DNA of 64,000 bases from DATAMF01 sp964472565 (lineage in GTDB: Bacteria; Chloroflexota; Anaerolineae; Aggregatilineales; Aggregatilineaceae). The DNA lies in contig CAYYNB010000002.1 of NCBI GenBank assembly GCA_964472565.1, forward strand, positions 1 to 64,000, written 5' to 3'. Below the pieces are notes generated by a model. It searched no databases and was not told the DNA's origin. It saw nothing but the letters and a program-made list of their open reading frames with translations. Below are positions 43,306-51,083 of this stretch, piece after piece. The number at the start of each line of letters is the position of its first letter. Within the stretch, counting starts at the first letter, position 1. The translations under genes were made by a program, and so were the position numbers.

Positions 43306-43584
43306 TTAGTCGTTGCCAACTTCATGCTGAAGTATGCTTGTTCGGCCAGCGCTATAACTCTGAGCTTGGGGCTGCGGCTCTGGTTTTACAGCAGTGGTTT
43401 CATCTTCCAGCAGCCTTGTATTGGATTGAACCCACAGAGCGACCAACGTATAAATGAGTCCCGTGACGACAAGCAGCGCGACTTTATGCCCGGCGGGGCT
43501 GAGATGAAGCGCATGCTGGATGAGCAAAAAACCGATTGCCAACGGCAGTATGACATACAATCTGGTCCACGATTTGGATAACAT
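43306..43584 (-). CDS. Small two-helix membrane protein
   Basis: 92 residues. Hydrophobic segments at about 8-26 and 34-53 form a short hairpin, followed by a hydrophilic tail of about 35 residues rich in Glu, Pro, Gln and Ser. No family is recognised. It is the first gene after the array promoter at 43626-43691 and precedes kdpD by 60 bp, so it is probably co-transcribed. A role as an accessory of the kinase or the transporter, like the tiny KdpF subunit, is a guess. Confidence 0.6.
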   Translation of the reverse strand: MLSKSWTRLYVILPLAIGFLLIQHALHLSPAGHKVALLVVTGLIYTLVALWVQSNTRLLEDETTAVKPEPQPQAQSYSAGRTSILQHEVGND

Positions 43585-43625
43585 GGCGTTTTTTCCCGTC
43601 TAAATCGCAAGTGCAGCGTGCCAGA

Positions 43626-43691
43626 ATCTTAGCCAGTCTTGCGTCAAAGAGGCGTCAAAATAACGGATAGACGGGTCAAGGAACTATCAAG
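43626..43691 (-). promoter_or_regulatory. kdpD promoter with four-site KdpE-type array
   Basis: TCAAA at 43644 and 43655 and TCAAG at 43676 and 43687 give the spacing 11-21-11, identical to the array before the KimA-like gene. Minus-strand TAAGAT (43626-43631) lies 12 bp from the nearest copy, again identical. This predicts autoregulation of kdpD and the small membrane gene by KdpE. Confidence 0.7.
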
Positions 43692-43712
43692 TTTTGCGAA
43701 GCGGGCAAACGC

Positions 43713-44306
43713 TCAGTTCAGCAGAAATGGCCGGAGCAGGACCTGAAGGAGTTCGGGTATTGCGTGCTGCGTGATCAGTGTGCCGGGGAGTTGATTGCCT
43801 AACCAAAGCTGGACAAACCCATGAATGCAGGCCCACATGCTGACGGCGATCAATTCAGGATCGCCCGGCGCTACCCGGTTTTGGTTTTGGCAATCGATGA
43901 CAACCGCCACCACGAGCGCAAAACTCCGCTTGGATTGTTCCACATAGTCAGGATAATTCTGTTCGGCTTCGACAACGCCCGCAAAAGTGATCTTAAAGTG
44001 AGCAGGCTCGTCCAGCGCAAACTGAATATAAGCTTGTGCGACGGCGAACAGGCAGTCAGCCGGATCAGGCTGGCTGTTCTGCGCGGCGGCAAGCTGCTGG
44101 TACAGCTTTTTATAGCCTTCCGTCGCAATGGCCGCAATGAGCGCTTGTTTGTCTGTGAAGTGGGCATAGGGGGCCGCATGGCTGACTCCCGCTTTTTTGG
44201 CAACGTTCCGCAGCGTGAGCGCCTGCATCCCCTCTTTAGACAGAATCTCGATTCCGGCCTGGATTAAGGCATTTTTGAGATCGCCGTGATGATAGTTGCT
44301 GTTCAT
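43713..44306 (-). CDS. TetR-family repressor
   Basis: 197 residues. The N-terminal helix-turn-helix (about 10-55) reads LTLRNVAKKAGVSHAAPYAHFTDKQALIAAIA, with the C-terminal helical ligand domain of the WHG/TetR_C_33 kind (DEPAHFKITFAGVV). It is divergent from the aldolase operon. Two 15-bp palindromic sites in the 87-bp gap to the aldolase start are its likely operators, so it should repress both itself and the operon until an inducer, probably the substrate, binds. Confidence 0.9.
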   Translation of the reverse strand: MNSNYHHGDLKNALIQAGIEILSKEGMQALTLRNVAKKAGVSHAAPYAHFTDKQALIAAIATEGYKKLYQQLAAAQNSQPDPADCLFAVAQAYIQFALDEPAHFKITFAGVVEAEQNYPDYVEQSKRSFALVVAVVIDCQNQNRVAPGDPELIAVSMWACIHGFVQLWLGNQLPGTLITQHAIPELLQVLLRPFLLN

Positions 44307-44328
44307 AACGTCAATCCTAGCGTAATAT

Positions 44329-44373
44329 CTTGACGCTGTAAAGTTTTGATCCTACAATCTTTACAGTGTAAAG
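44329..44373. promoter_or_regulatory. Twin TetR operators
   Basis: Site 2 (44359-44373) is a perfect palindrome, CTTTACA-G-TGTAAAG. Site 1 (44329-44343), CTTGACG-C-TGTAAAG, is a degenerate copy. They are exactly 30 bp apart, about three helical turns, on the same face of the DNA, and both are followed by TTTTG. They cover the divergent TetR/aldolase promoter region. Confidence 0.75.
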
Positions 44374-44393
44374 TTTTGCGAAATGTGGTGACT

Positions 44394-45074
44394 ATGAGTG
44401 ATTACGATGAGGTCCGGCAGCAGGTTTTAGACTATAGCTGTAAACTGGTCCAGGAAGGCTTTCTCAAAGGGACCGGGGGGAATGTGTCGGTTCGTGTCCC
44501 CGGCCAAAACATTCTAGCCATTACCCCCTCGAACCAGGATTATCTCAGCCTCAGTGTAAACGATATTTGTGTCTACAGTTTTGAACATGAGCCGGTTGAA
44601 GGCACACTGAAACCCTCCATTGAGATGGATTTTCACATCGCGGTCTACGAGAGCCGCTCCGACATAGGGTGTGTGATGCATACCCACCAGGACTTTGCCA
44701 GTGCTGTCGCGCTGATTAACAAACCGATCCCGGCTTTGTTCGATGAGCAGGTCCGTTTTTTGGGTCGTCAGGTAGACATCGTTCCGTATGCGCCATCAGG
44801 TACAGGGATGCTGGCGAAACAAGTGCGGAAAGCGGTCAAAAATCATCATAATGCCTATCTCCTGAAAAATCACGGCGCGTTATGCCTGGGATCAACTCCA
44901 GAGCGGGCCTATCACAATGTCCTGCTGTTAGAAAAAGCGGCCCTGGACTACCTTTTGGCCCTCTGCACCGATGAGAAGATAAGCAAAATTCCCCTCCCGA
45001 TTCGCGAAATTGCTTTTGCAAAATTGCGCAGTGAACAGAAAAAAATCGATCAGCGGCTGGCAAAAAAGGAATAA
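44394..45074 (+). CDS. Class II aldolase/adducin-family protein
   Basis: 226 residues. The zinc-dependent class II fold shows GNVSVRV, the substrate/phosphate region, and metal-binding His residues in MHTHQDFASAV and NHGALCLG. Members such as FucA, AraD and RhaD cleave or epimerise sugar phosphates. It is the first gene after the TetR operators, with a class III aminotransferase 3 bp downstream. ATG 44394 is preferred over 44346, since the latter lies within the operators. The true substrate is unknown. Confidence 0.87.
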   Translation: MSDYDEVRQQVLDYSCKLVQEGFLKGTGGNVSVRVPGQNILAITPSNQDYLSLSVNDICVYSFEHEPVEGTLKPSIEMDFHIAVYESRSDIGCVMHTHQDFASAVALINKPIPALFDEQVRFLGRQVDIVPYAPSGTGMLAKQVRKAVKNHHNAYLLKNHGALCLGSTPERAYHNVLLLEKAALDYLLALCTDEKISKIPLPIREIAFAKLRSEQKKIDQRLAKKE

Positions 45075-45077
45075 ACA

Positions 45078-46532
45078 ATGGAAACACCACAATACGCGAT
45101 TTCGAAGTGGCATGATACAGATGAAATCAATGCGCGCTTAAGCCAGCTTGTCAGCCAGCCAATGCGCCCCATCCGGCGTGATAAAATGCAGGAATTTCTG
45201 GCCTACTTCGACGAGAAGTGTAAGCGCTCCAAAGCCCTGACCGATGAAGCCAAGCAGTATATTCCCGGCGGCGTACAGCATAATCTGGCCTTTAACCATC
45301 CGTTTCCCATCGCTATCCGCAAGGCCGAAGGTGCCTATCTCTGGGATGAAGATGGTAATCAATATATTGACTTCCTTCAGGCGGGCGGGCCGACCGTCTT
45401 GGGCAGTAACTACGCGCCGGTACGCGAGAAACTGATCGCGCTTATTCAGGAATGCAGCCCGGTGACGGGCCTTTTCCACGAATATGAGCTAAAGCTGGCG
45501 AAAAAGGTCAACCAGCTTATGCCCAGCGTGGAAATGTTCCGCATGTTGGGGTCGGGCACCGAAGCGGTGATGGCCGCGATCCGGGCCGCCCGTGCGCATA
45601 CCGGCAAGAAAAAGATCATCAAGGTCGGCGGAGCCTATCACGGCTGGAGTGATCAGATGGTGTATGGGCTTCACATCCCCGGTACGCGGCGGAAAGAAGC
45701 AACGGGCATCCCGCGTGCCGCCAGCAAACACACCCAGGAATTTTATCCGAATAATCTGGACCAACTGCGCCGGATGTTACAGTTAAATCGGGTTCAGGGC
45801 GGCACGGCGGCGGTTATTCTCGAACCGGTTGGCCCCGAAAGTGGAACACGCCCGATCCCCTTTGACTTTAATCAGAAGGTGCGCGAATTGTGCGATGAGT
45901 TCGGCGCGCTGCTGATCTTTGATGAGGTGGTAACGGGCTTCCGCCTCGGCCTCGGCGGTGCGCAAGGATACTTTGGTGTCCGGCCCGATCTGACCATCTT
46001 TGGCAAATGTATCACCGGCGGTTATCCGATGGCCGGTGCCGTCGGCGGCAAGAAGGAAGTCATGCAGCATTTTGCCGCAGGCATCGGCGGCACAGGTGAG
46101 CGGGCCTATGTGGGGGGGACACTGTCCGCCAACCCCCTGAGCTGCGCGGCGGGCTACTTTGCGCTGGAAGAGATGGAACGCACCAATGCGGCGGTGTTGG
46201 CGGGGCGGGCCGGAGATCGCATAACCGCCGGTCTGCAAGCGATCATCGAGCGCTTACATCTGCCCTTTGTCGCCTATAATCAAGGCTCGATTGTCCATCT
46301 GGAAACATCCGGCGTGATGCTGCTGGACTTCAAGCACCCCCTGCGGCTGCTGCGTGAACTTAAACCGCGCAAACATATGATCGAAGAGATGGGGGCCGCG
46401 TATATGGCGCAGGGTATCATCTCGCTGGCGGGCAGCCGCCTCTATACCAGCATGGCTGATACCGATGATATTATTGATGATGCACTCAATCGTTTTGAAT
46501 ACGTACTTTCCTGCGTGGAAGGCGTCAAATGA
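45078..46532 (+). CDS. Class III PLP aminotransferase (glutamate-1-semialdehyde aminomutase-like)
   Basis: 484 residues. PLP-binding landmarks are the phosphate site GSGTEAVMAAIRAAR, the aromatic stack in YHGWSD, Asp in LLIFDEVVTGFR, and the Schiff-base Lys in FGKCITGGYPMAG. The N-terminal AKQYIPGGVQHNLAF is typical of the GSAM-like branch. The true GSA aminomutase makes tetrapyrrole precursor, but no heme genes are adjacent. Between an aldolase and an FGGY kinase it more likely deaminates an amino-sugar or amino-polyol. It overlaps the kinase gene by 4 bp. Confidence 0.87.
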   Translation: METPQYAISKWHDTDEINARLSQLVSQPMRPIRRDKMQEFLAYFDEKCKRSKALTDEAKQYIPGGVQHNLAFNHPFPIAIRKAEGAYLWDEDGNQYIDFLQAGGPTVLGSNYAPVREKLIALIQECSPVTGLFHEYELKLAKKVNQLMPSVEMFRMLGSGTEAVMAAIRAARAHTGKKKIIKVGGAYHGWSDQMVYGLHIPGTRRKEATGIPRAASKHTQEFYPNNLDQLRRMLQLNRVQGGTAAVILEPVGPESGTRPIPFDFNQKVRELCDEFGALLIFDEVVTGFRLGLGGAQGYFGVRPDLTIFGKCITGGYPMAGAVGGKKEVMQHFAAGIGGTGERAYVGGTLSANPLSCAAGYFALEEMERTNAAVLAGRAGDRITAGLQAIIERLHLPFVAYNQGSIVHLETSGVMLLDFKHPLRLLRELKPRKHMIEEMGAAYMAQGIISLAGSRLYTSMADTDDIIDDALNRFEYVLSCVEGVK

Positions 46533-48115
46533 ATATCCTGGTGTACGATGTCGGAACCACCAGCGCGAAATGCTGTCTCTACCGGCTCGAAGACCGGCTT
46601 GAAATCTGGGAAACCGCGCTGGAAGAATATCCCCTCTACGTCATGGATAACGGCGGGGTTGAGCAGGACCCCGATCAGTGGTGGGATGCGGTCTGCCGGG
46701 GCACACGCCGGGTGCTCCAGCAGACCCAGGTTTCGCCCGCTACGATCCAAGCCGTTGCTTTTTGTGCCCAGATGCAGAGTTTTATCCCGGTCGATCAGTC
46801 GGGCAAGGCGCTGCACCGCGCGATGGGTTACATGGATACGCGCGGCACTGCCCATCGCAAACAATATCTGCAAACCGGCCTGATCAAAATTGAGCAAATG
46901 AACGCTTTTAAGCTGCTTCAATCGCTGCGGATCACGGGGGGTGCGTCGGCCTCGGTGAAAGACCCCGTGTGGAAATACTTGTGGCTGCGCGACGAAAAAC
47001 CGGACCTCTTCGCGGCCATGCGCTACTGGATGGATGTCAAGGATTATCTGGTCATGCGTTGTACCGGGCAGTTCACGCTGGGCCTGGATTCGGCGCATGC
47101 CACCTTTTTATTTGATACACGCCCCGGCAAAATGTGCTGGCATGAAGGACTGTGTAAAACCTACGATGTAAACCCGGCCCATCTGCCGCCCGTCATCCAA
47201 TCTACCGCTCAAGTGGGCGGGTTAACCCCACAGGCCGCGCAGTCGCTGGGGCTGCCTGCCGGAGTGCCCGTTTTTGGCGGCGGCGGTGATCTGTCCCTGA
47301 TCTCGCTGGGGGCAGGCCGTCTCGATAATAATGCCATGCATATTTACATCGGCACATCAGGCTGGGTCTGTGCGACGGTCAACCGGCGCATGACGGATGT
47401 CAATGGCATGGTCGCCTCGATCCTGGCGGCAGTTCCCGGTAAATATAACTACATCTCCGAACAGGAAACCTCAGGGCGCTGTTTGCAGTGGATCCGCGAT
47501 CACATTGCCCTGGATGAAATCGGTGTCTACCTGGAACAGAAGACGATAGCCGACAAGGAAGATGAGTATAAATCGCTGTATGACTATATGGGCGAGGTGG
47601 TCGAACAGGTCGAGCCGGGCGCGAATGGGATCATTTTTACGCCCTGGCTGCATGGCAACCGCTCGCCGTTCGAAGACCCTTACGCGCGGGGGATGTTCTT
47701 CAACTTAAGCTTGCAGTCCGGCAAGCGCGACATGATCCGCGCTGTGCTGGAAGGTGACGCCTATCACAAGCGCTGGATGCTCGAAACGGTTGAGAAAAAA
47801 GTTCCGCCGTGCGGTACGATCCGCCTGGTAGGGGGTGGCGCGCGTTCCAACACCTGGGGCCAGATTTTGGCCGACATTACGGGCCGCACCATCGAAGTCA
47901 CCGCATATCCCGAAAATGCAGGCGCAGCCGGAGCCGCTTTAGTCTGCGGTGTGGGCCTCGGTGCCATTCGCTTTGAGGATGTCCAGCGCATCATCCATGT
48001 CGCCCGCACCTTTACCCCGCGCCCTCAATATAAGGCGTTGTACGATAGGCAGTATAAGGTTTATCAGCAGCTTTACAAGCGCAATAAAAAACTGTTCAGA
48101 CTACTAAATACTTAG
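46529..48115 (+). CDS. FGGY-family carbohydrate kinase (xylulokinase-like)
   Basis: 528 residues. Actin-like halves: phosphate-1 loop VYDVGTTSAKCCLY, then AFCAQMQSFIPVD, AMGYMDTRGT, and the second-half adenosine region RLVGGGARSNTWGQILADITG. Relatives phosphorylate xylulose, ribulose, glycerol or fuculose. Its ATGA overlap with the aminotransferase and 13-bp gap to the transporter make it part of one pathway: it probably phosphorylates the ketose formed after deamination, so that the aldolase can split it. Confidence 0.87.
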   Translation: MNILVYDVGTTSAKCCLYRLEDRLEIWETALEEYPLYVMDNGGVEQDPDQWWDAVCRGTRRVLQQTQVSPATIQAVAFCAQMQSFIPVDQSGKALHRAMGYMDTRGTAHRKQYLQTGLIKIEQMNAFKLLQSLRITGGASASVKDPVWKYLWLRDEKPDLFAAMRYWMDVKDYLVMRCTGQFTLGLDSAHATFLFDTRPGKMCWHEGLCKTYDVNPAHLPPVIQSTAQVGGLTPQAAQSLGLPAGVPVFGGGGDLSLISLGAGRLDNNAMHIYIGTSGWVCATVNRRMTDVNGMVASILAAVPGKYNYISEQETSGRCLQWIRDHIALDEIGVYLEQKTIADKEDEYKSLYDYMGEVVEQVEPGANGIIFTPWLHGNRSPFEDPYARGMFFNLSLQSGKRDMIRAVLEGDAYHKRWMLETVEKKVPPCGTIRLVGGGARSNTWGQILADITGRTIEVTAYPENAGAAGAALVCGVGLGAIRFEDVQRIIHVARTFTPRPQYKALYDRQYKVYQQLYKRNKKLFRLLNT

Positions 48116-48128
48116 ACTGGAAAAGCTC

Positions 48129-49367
48129 ATGTCTGACAAAAAGTACCCCGTTTATAGCTACCGCTGGATCGTTCTGGCGGTATTTATGTTTGTGAACCTT
48201 ACCATCCAGATTCTCTGGATCAGCTATGCGCCCATTACCAGCAGCGCCACGGATTATTATGGGGTGGACGATCTGGCGATTGGGCTGCTGGCGATGTCCT
48301 TTATGATCGCCTTTATCCCGCTGTCCATTCCGGCATCCTGGGTCATTGATACGTATGGCTTTCGACGCGGCGTGGGCCTCGGTGTCGTGTTGATGGCAGT
48401 GGGCGGCCTCGCGCGCGGCTTGGCCGGATCGAGTTATGCCATTGTGCTGCTCGGTACGGTTGCGGCGGCAGTCGCCCAGCCCTTTTTGCTAAATGCCTGG
48501 ACCAAAGTGCCCGCTAACTGGTTTGCGATGGAAGAACGGGCAACCGCCGTCGGCCTCGTGACCCTATCGAACCTCGTGGGTACGGCTATCGGCATGGCGC
48601 TGACCCCTGTTTTAGCGGATAGCCTCTCTATTCCAACCATTCAACTCATCTATGGCGGCGTAACGGCCCTTTCGGCGGTGCTGTTTCTCATTTATTCGCG
48701 CGAAAAACCGCCCACGCCCCCCTGCCCCCCCGACATGGAAGCCCGCGCCCGGATGCTGGATGGTCTAAAAAATGCCCTGCACCAGCGAACCGGTGGGCTG
48801 TATCTTTTGGTGTCGTTTATCGGCATCGGCATCTTTAATGGAATCAACACCTGGATTGAGGGCATTGTGCGGCTGCGCGGCTTCTCCTCGACAGATGCGG
48901 GCACACTGGGCGCGGTGATGCTGGTCGGCGGCGTGTTGGGCGCGGTGATTATCCCTCCATTTTCCGACAAGCAGCACAAACGCCAGCCCTATCTCCTGCT
49001 GGGCATTCTGCTGTCCATTCCAGGGCTGATCGGTTTAACCTTTTTCACGACCTTTGGGCTGCTCATTGCTTCCGCCTTTTTGCTGGGCTTTTTCCTGGTG
49101 AGTACCCTCCCCATTGGCATGCAGTACGCCGCCGAAATCACTTATCCCACCCCGGAAGGCACCTCGAACGGCCTGATTCAGCTTTTCGGACAGGGATCGG
49201 TGGTTTTCGTTTTGGTGATGGACGTGCTGAAAACCTCCGACGACTCGTTCACGCCATCCCTTGTGCTTGCCATACTGCTGTTATTGATAAGCGCAGGGGT
49301 GATCACCCGGCTCAAGGACCCCTCAACCCGCTTTCCACCAAACGAATTTGGAGCTATAAAAGAGTGA
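48129..49367 (+). CDS. MFS transporter (FLVCR-like)
   Basis: 412 residues with about twelve membrane helices. The opening YSYRWIVLAVFMFVNLTIQILWI and the loop DTYGFRRGVGLGVVLMAVGGLARG match the FLVCR/DIRC2 group of the major facilitator superfamily, which takes choline, heme or related solutes in eukaryotes. Here it follows the kinase gene by 13 bp, and it probably imports the operon's substrate or a precursor. The substrate cannot be inferred from sequence. Confidence 0.87.
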   Translation: MSDKKYPVYSYRWIVLAVFMFVNLTIQILWISYAPITSSATDYYGVDDLAIGLLAMSFMIAFIPLSIPASWVIDTYGFRRGVGLGVVLMAVGGLARGLAGSSYAIVLLGTVAAAVAQPFLLNAWTKVPANWFAMEERATAVGLVTLSNLVGTAIGMALTPVLADSLSIPTIQLIYGGVTALSAVLFLIYSREKPPTPPCPPDMEARARMLDGLKNALHQRTGGLYLLVSFIGIGIFNGINTWIEGIVRLRGFSSTDAGTLGAVMLVGGVLGAVIIPPFSDKQHKRQPYLLLGILLSIPGLIGLTFFTTFGLLIASAFLLGFFLVSTLPIGMQYAAEITYPTPEGTSNGLIQLFGQGSVVFVLVMDVLKTSDDSFTPSLVLAILLLLISAGVITRLKDPSTRFPPNEFGAIKE

Positions 49368-49397
49368 GATTATCTTTCCCGTGGAAATGATCCTGTG

Positions 49398-50123
49398 ATG
49401 CATAAACAGTTATTTCTGATCCTGCTTGTTGTGCTGTTCTGTTTTGCTAGGCCTGCCACCGCCCAGGATGATTCGCTTCCTGAACCCCAGAAAATCGAAA
49501 TTTCGGCTGCCGATGGCACACGGCTGGTGGGCGATTATTACGCCCCCTCGGAACCCGGCGCGCCGTCCGTTTTGCTCATGCATATGAACGGTCAGATCCG
49601 GCAGTCCTGGCGTTCGACGCCGTTGTTAGAAGCGCTGTATGACGCGGGTTATGGCGTTCTCGTTGTTGATCTGCGCGGACACGGCGCAAGCGGCGGGCGT
49701 GGTACATGGCCGCTGCATCAGGCCGATATGCAGACCTGGATCGCGTGGCTGCGTGCCCAACCCGACCTGGACCCAGAGCGCGTCAATTTGTTAGGGGCCA
49801 GTCTCGGCGCAGTTTTGGCGATTCGCGGGATGGCGGACGATGATCGCGTGGTGACGGCGGTTTCCCTCTCTCCCGTCGATATTTCGATCAGCCTGAATCT
49901 GGAAGAGGCTGTGACCACGATTGCAGATCGCCCCCTCTTCCTCGCCGCCTCGCAGCAGGATCACAGCGCGGCCCACGCCTGCAAAGTCATGATCGCACTG
50001 GCGCAGGGCGACGCGCTGCTCCGCCTGTATCCCGGTTCGGCGCACGGAACCGCCATGCTCTCGCCGAGGTACGATCTGCTCCCCTCGATCATCGCGTGGC
50101 TCGATCAGCACAATGAGCGCTGA
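49398..50123 (+). CDS. Secreted alpha/beta-hydrolase
   Basis: 241 residues. The signal peptide (HKQLFLILLVVLFCFARPATA) is followed by an alpha/beta-hydrolase fold: oxyanion region LLMHMNG, nucleophile Ser in LLGASLGA, an acid in SQQDHSAA, and His in GSAHGTAML. A start at ATG 49398 fits; GTG 49395 directly precedes it. It is 30 bp after the MFS gene and ends 3 bp from the convergent WD40 gene. It may free the operon's substrate from an ester outside the cell; this is inference. Confidence 0.84.
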   Translation: MHKQLFLILLVVLFCFARPATAQDDSLPEPQKIEISAADGTRLVGDYYAPSEPGAPSVLLMHMNGQIRQSWRSTPLLEALYDAGYGVLVVDLRGHGASGGRGTWPLHQADMQTWIAWLRAQPDLDPERVNLLGASLGAVLAIRGMADDDRVVTAVSLSPVDISISLNLEEAVTTIADRPLFLAASQQDHSAAHACKVMIALAQGDALLRLYPGSAHGTAMLSPRYDLLPSIIAWLDQHNER

Positions 50124-50126
50124 CAT

Positions 50127-51083
50127 TTATTCCTGATGAATGTCCCATATCCGAAGTTCACCATTTCCACTGGCCGATGCTAACTGCTGCCCATCAGGGC
50201 TAAACGCAACGGCAACGACCCACCACTCATGGCCCGTCAACACGTCCAGACATTCCCCGGTAGCCGGATTCCACAGCCGGATGGTTTGATCCCGGCTGGC
50301 CGACGCAAGCAGCGTCCCATCGGGGCTGAAGGCGATTTGCTCGACATCATCGGTATGTCCTTCCAGCGTGCGCACGTTTTCTCCTGTTTGAGGGTTCCAC
50401 AGTTGGATAACGGCTTCTCGGCTGGCTGACGCAAGCAGGGTTCCATCCGGACTGTAGGCCACACTGTTTACATGCGCCCTATGTCCGCGCAGTGTAGCGC
50501 GTTTTTCCTGAGATGTTATATCCCATAGTCCGACGGTAGCATCATAACTGGCAGTTGCCAGCAGGGTTCCATCGGGACTAAATGCGACTCCCATAACTTC
50601 TTGGGAATGCCCACGCCAAGCAGCAAGCAGTTCCCCGGTTGCGGCGTCCCATAAACGGGCCTGGTTATCGTGATAACCGGCTGCGAGTATTGTCCCGTCG
50701 GGGCTGAAAGCAAGATCGCCAACCCAAAGTGTGCGCGCTCCTCCATCCAACGTCAGGCGGGTGTCGCCGGTTTGCGTATCAAGGAGATGGATCAGCCCTC
50801 CTTGGCGGGATTCGTCCGCCGCCAAGATAGCCCCCGCTGGATGATAGGCCACGCTGTATACCAGTCCATCAATATCACCTAAGCGGCGTGGTGCGGTCTC
50901 TGGGTTATTGGCATCATACAGCCAGATGCCTTGCGAACCAGCAGCAGCGATAGTATTGCCGTCCGGCGACCAGGCTATCTGTGTAATCGTTCTGGGTGGA
51001 ACCTGAGCCGCGTGTGTTTGTGCATACCCCGGCAGTACTCCAATCAGCAGCATAACCAGCATCGTGAATAGGCGGTATTTCAC
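50127..51083 (-). CDS. Secreted seven-bladed WD40 propeller
   Basis: 318 residues. A signal peptide (about 1-25) is followed by seven WD40 repeats from about residue 32, most with the SPDGTLLASAS and LWD/LWN endings. It is a complete single propeller with no catalytic domain. Such proteins act as scaffolds or peptide-binding modules. GTG 51083 is chosen because it overlaps the upstream peptidase stop by 4 bp (GTGA) and GGAGAGGA precedes it; starts further up lie inside the peptidase gene. It closes the hypD operon. Confidence 0.86.
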   Translation of the reverse strand: MKYRLFTMLVMLLIGVLPGYAQTHAAQVPPRTITQIAWSPDGNTIAAAGSQGIWLYDANNPETAPRRLGDIDGLVYSVAYHPAGAILAADESRQGGLIHLLDTQTGDTRLTLDGGARTLWVGDLAFSPDGTILAAGYHDNQARLWDAATGELLAAWRGHSQEVMGVAFSPDGTLLATASYDATVGLWDITSQEKRATLRGHRAHVNSVAYSPDGTLLASASREAVIQLWNPQTGENVRTLEGHTDDVEQIAFSPDGTLLASASRDQTIRLWNPATGECLDVLTGHEWWVVAVAFSPDGQQLASASGNGELRIWDIHQE

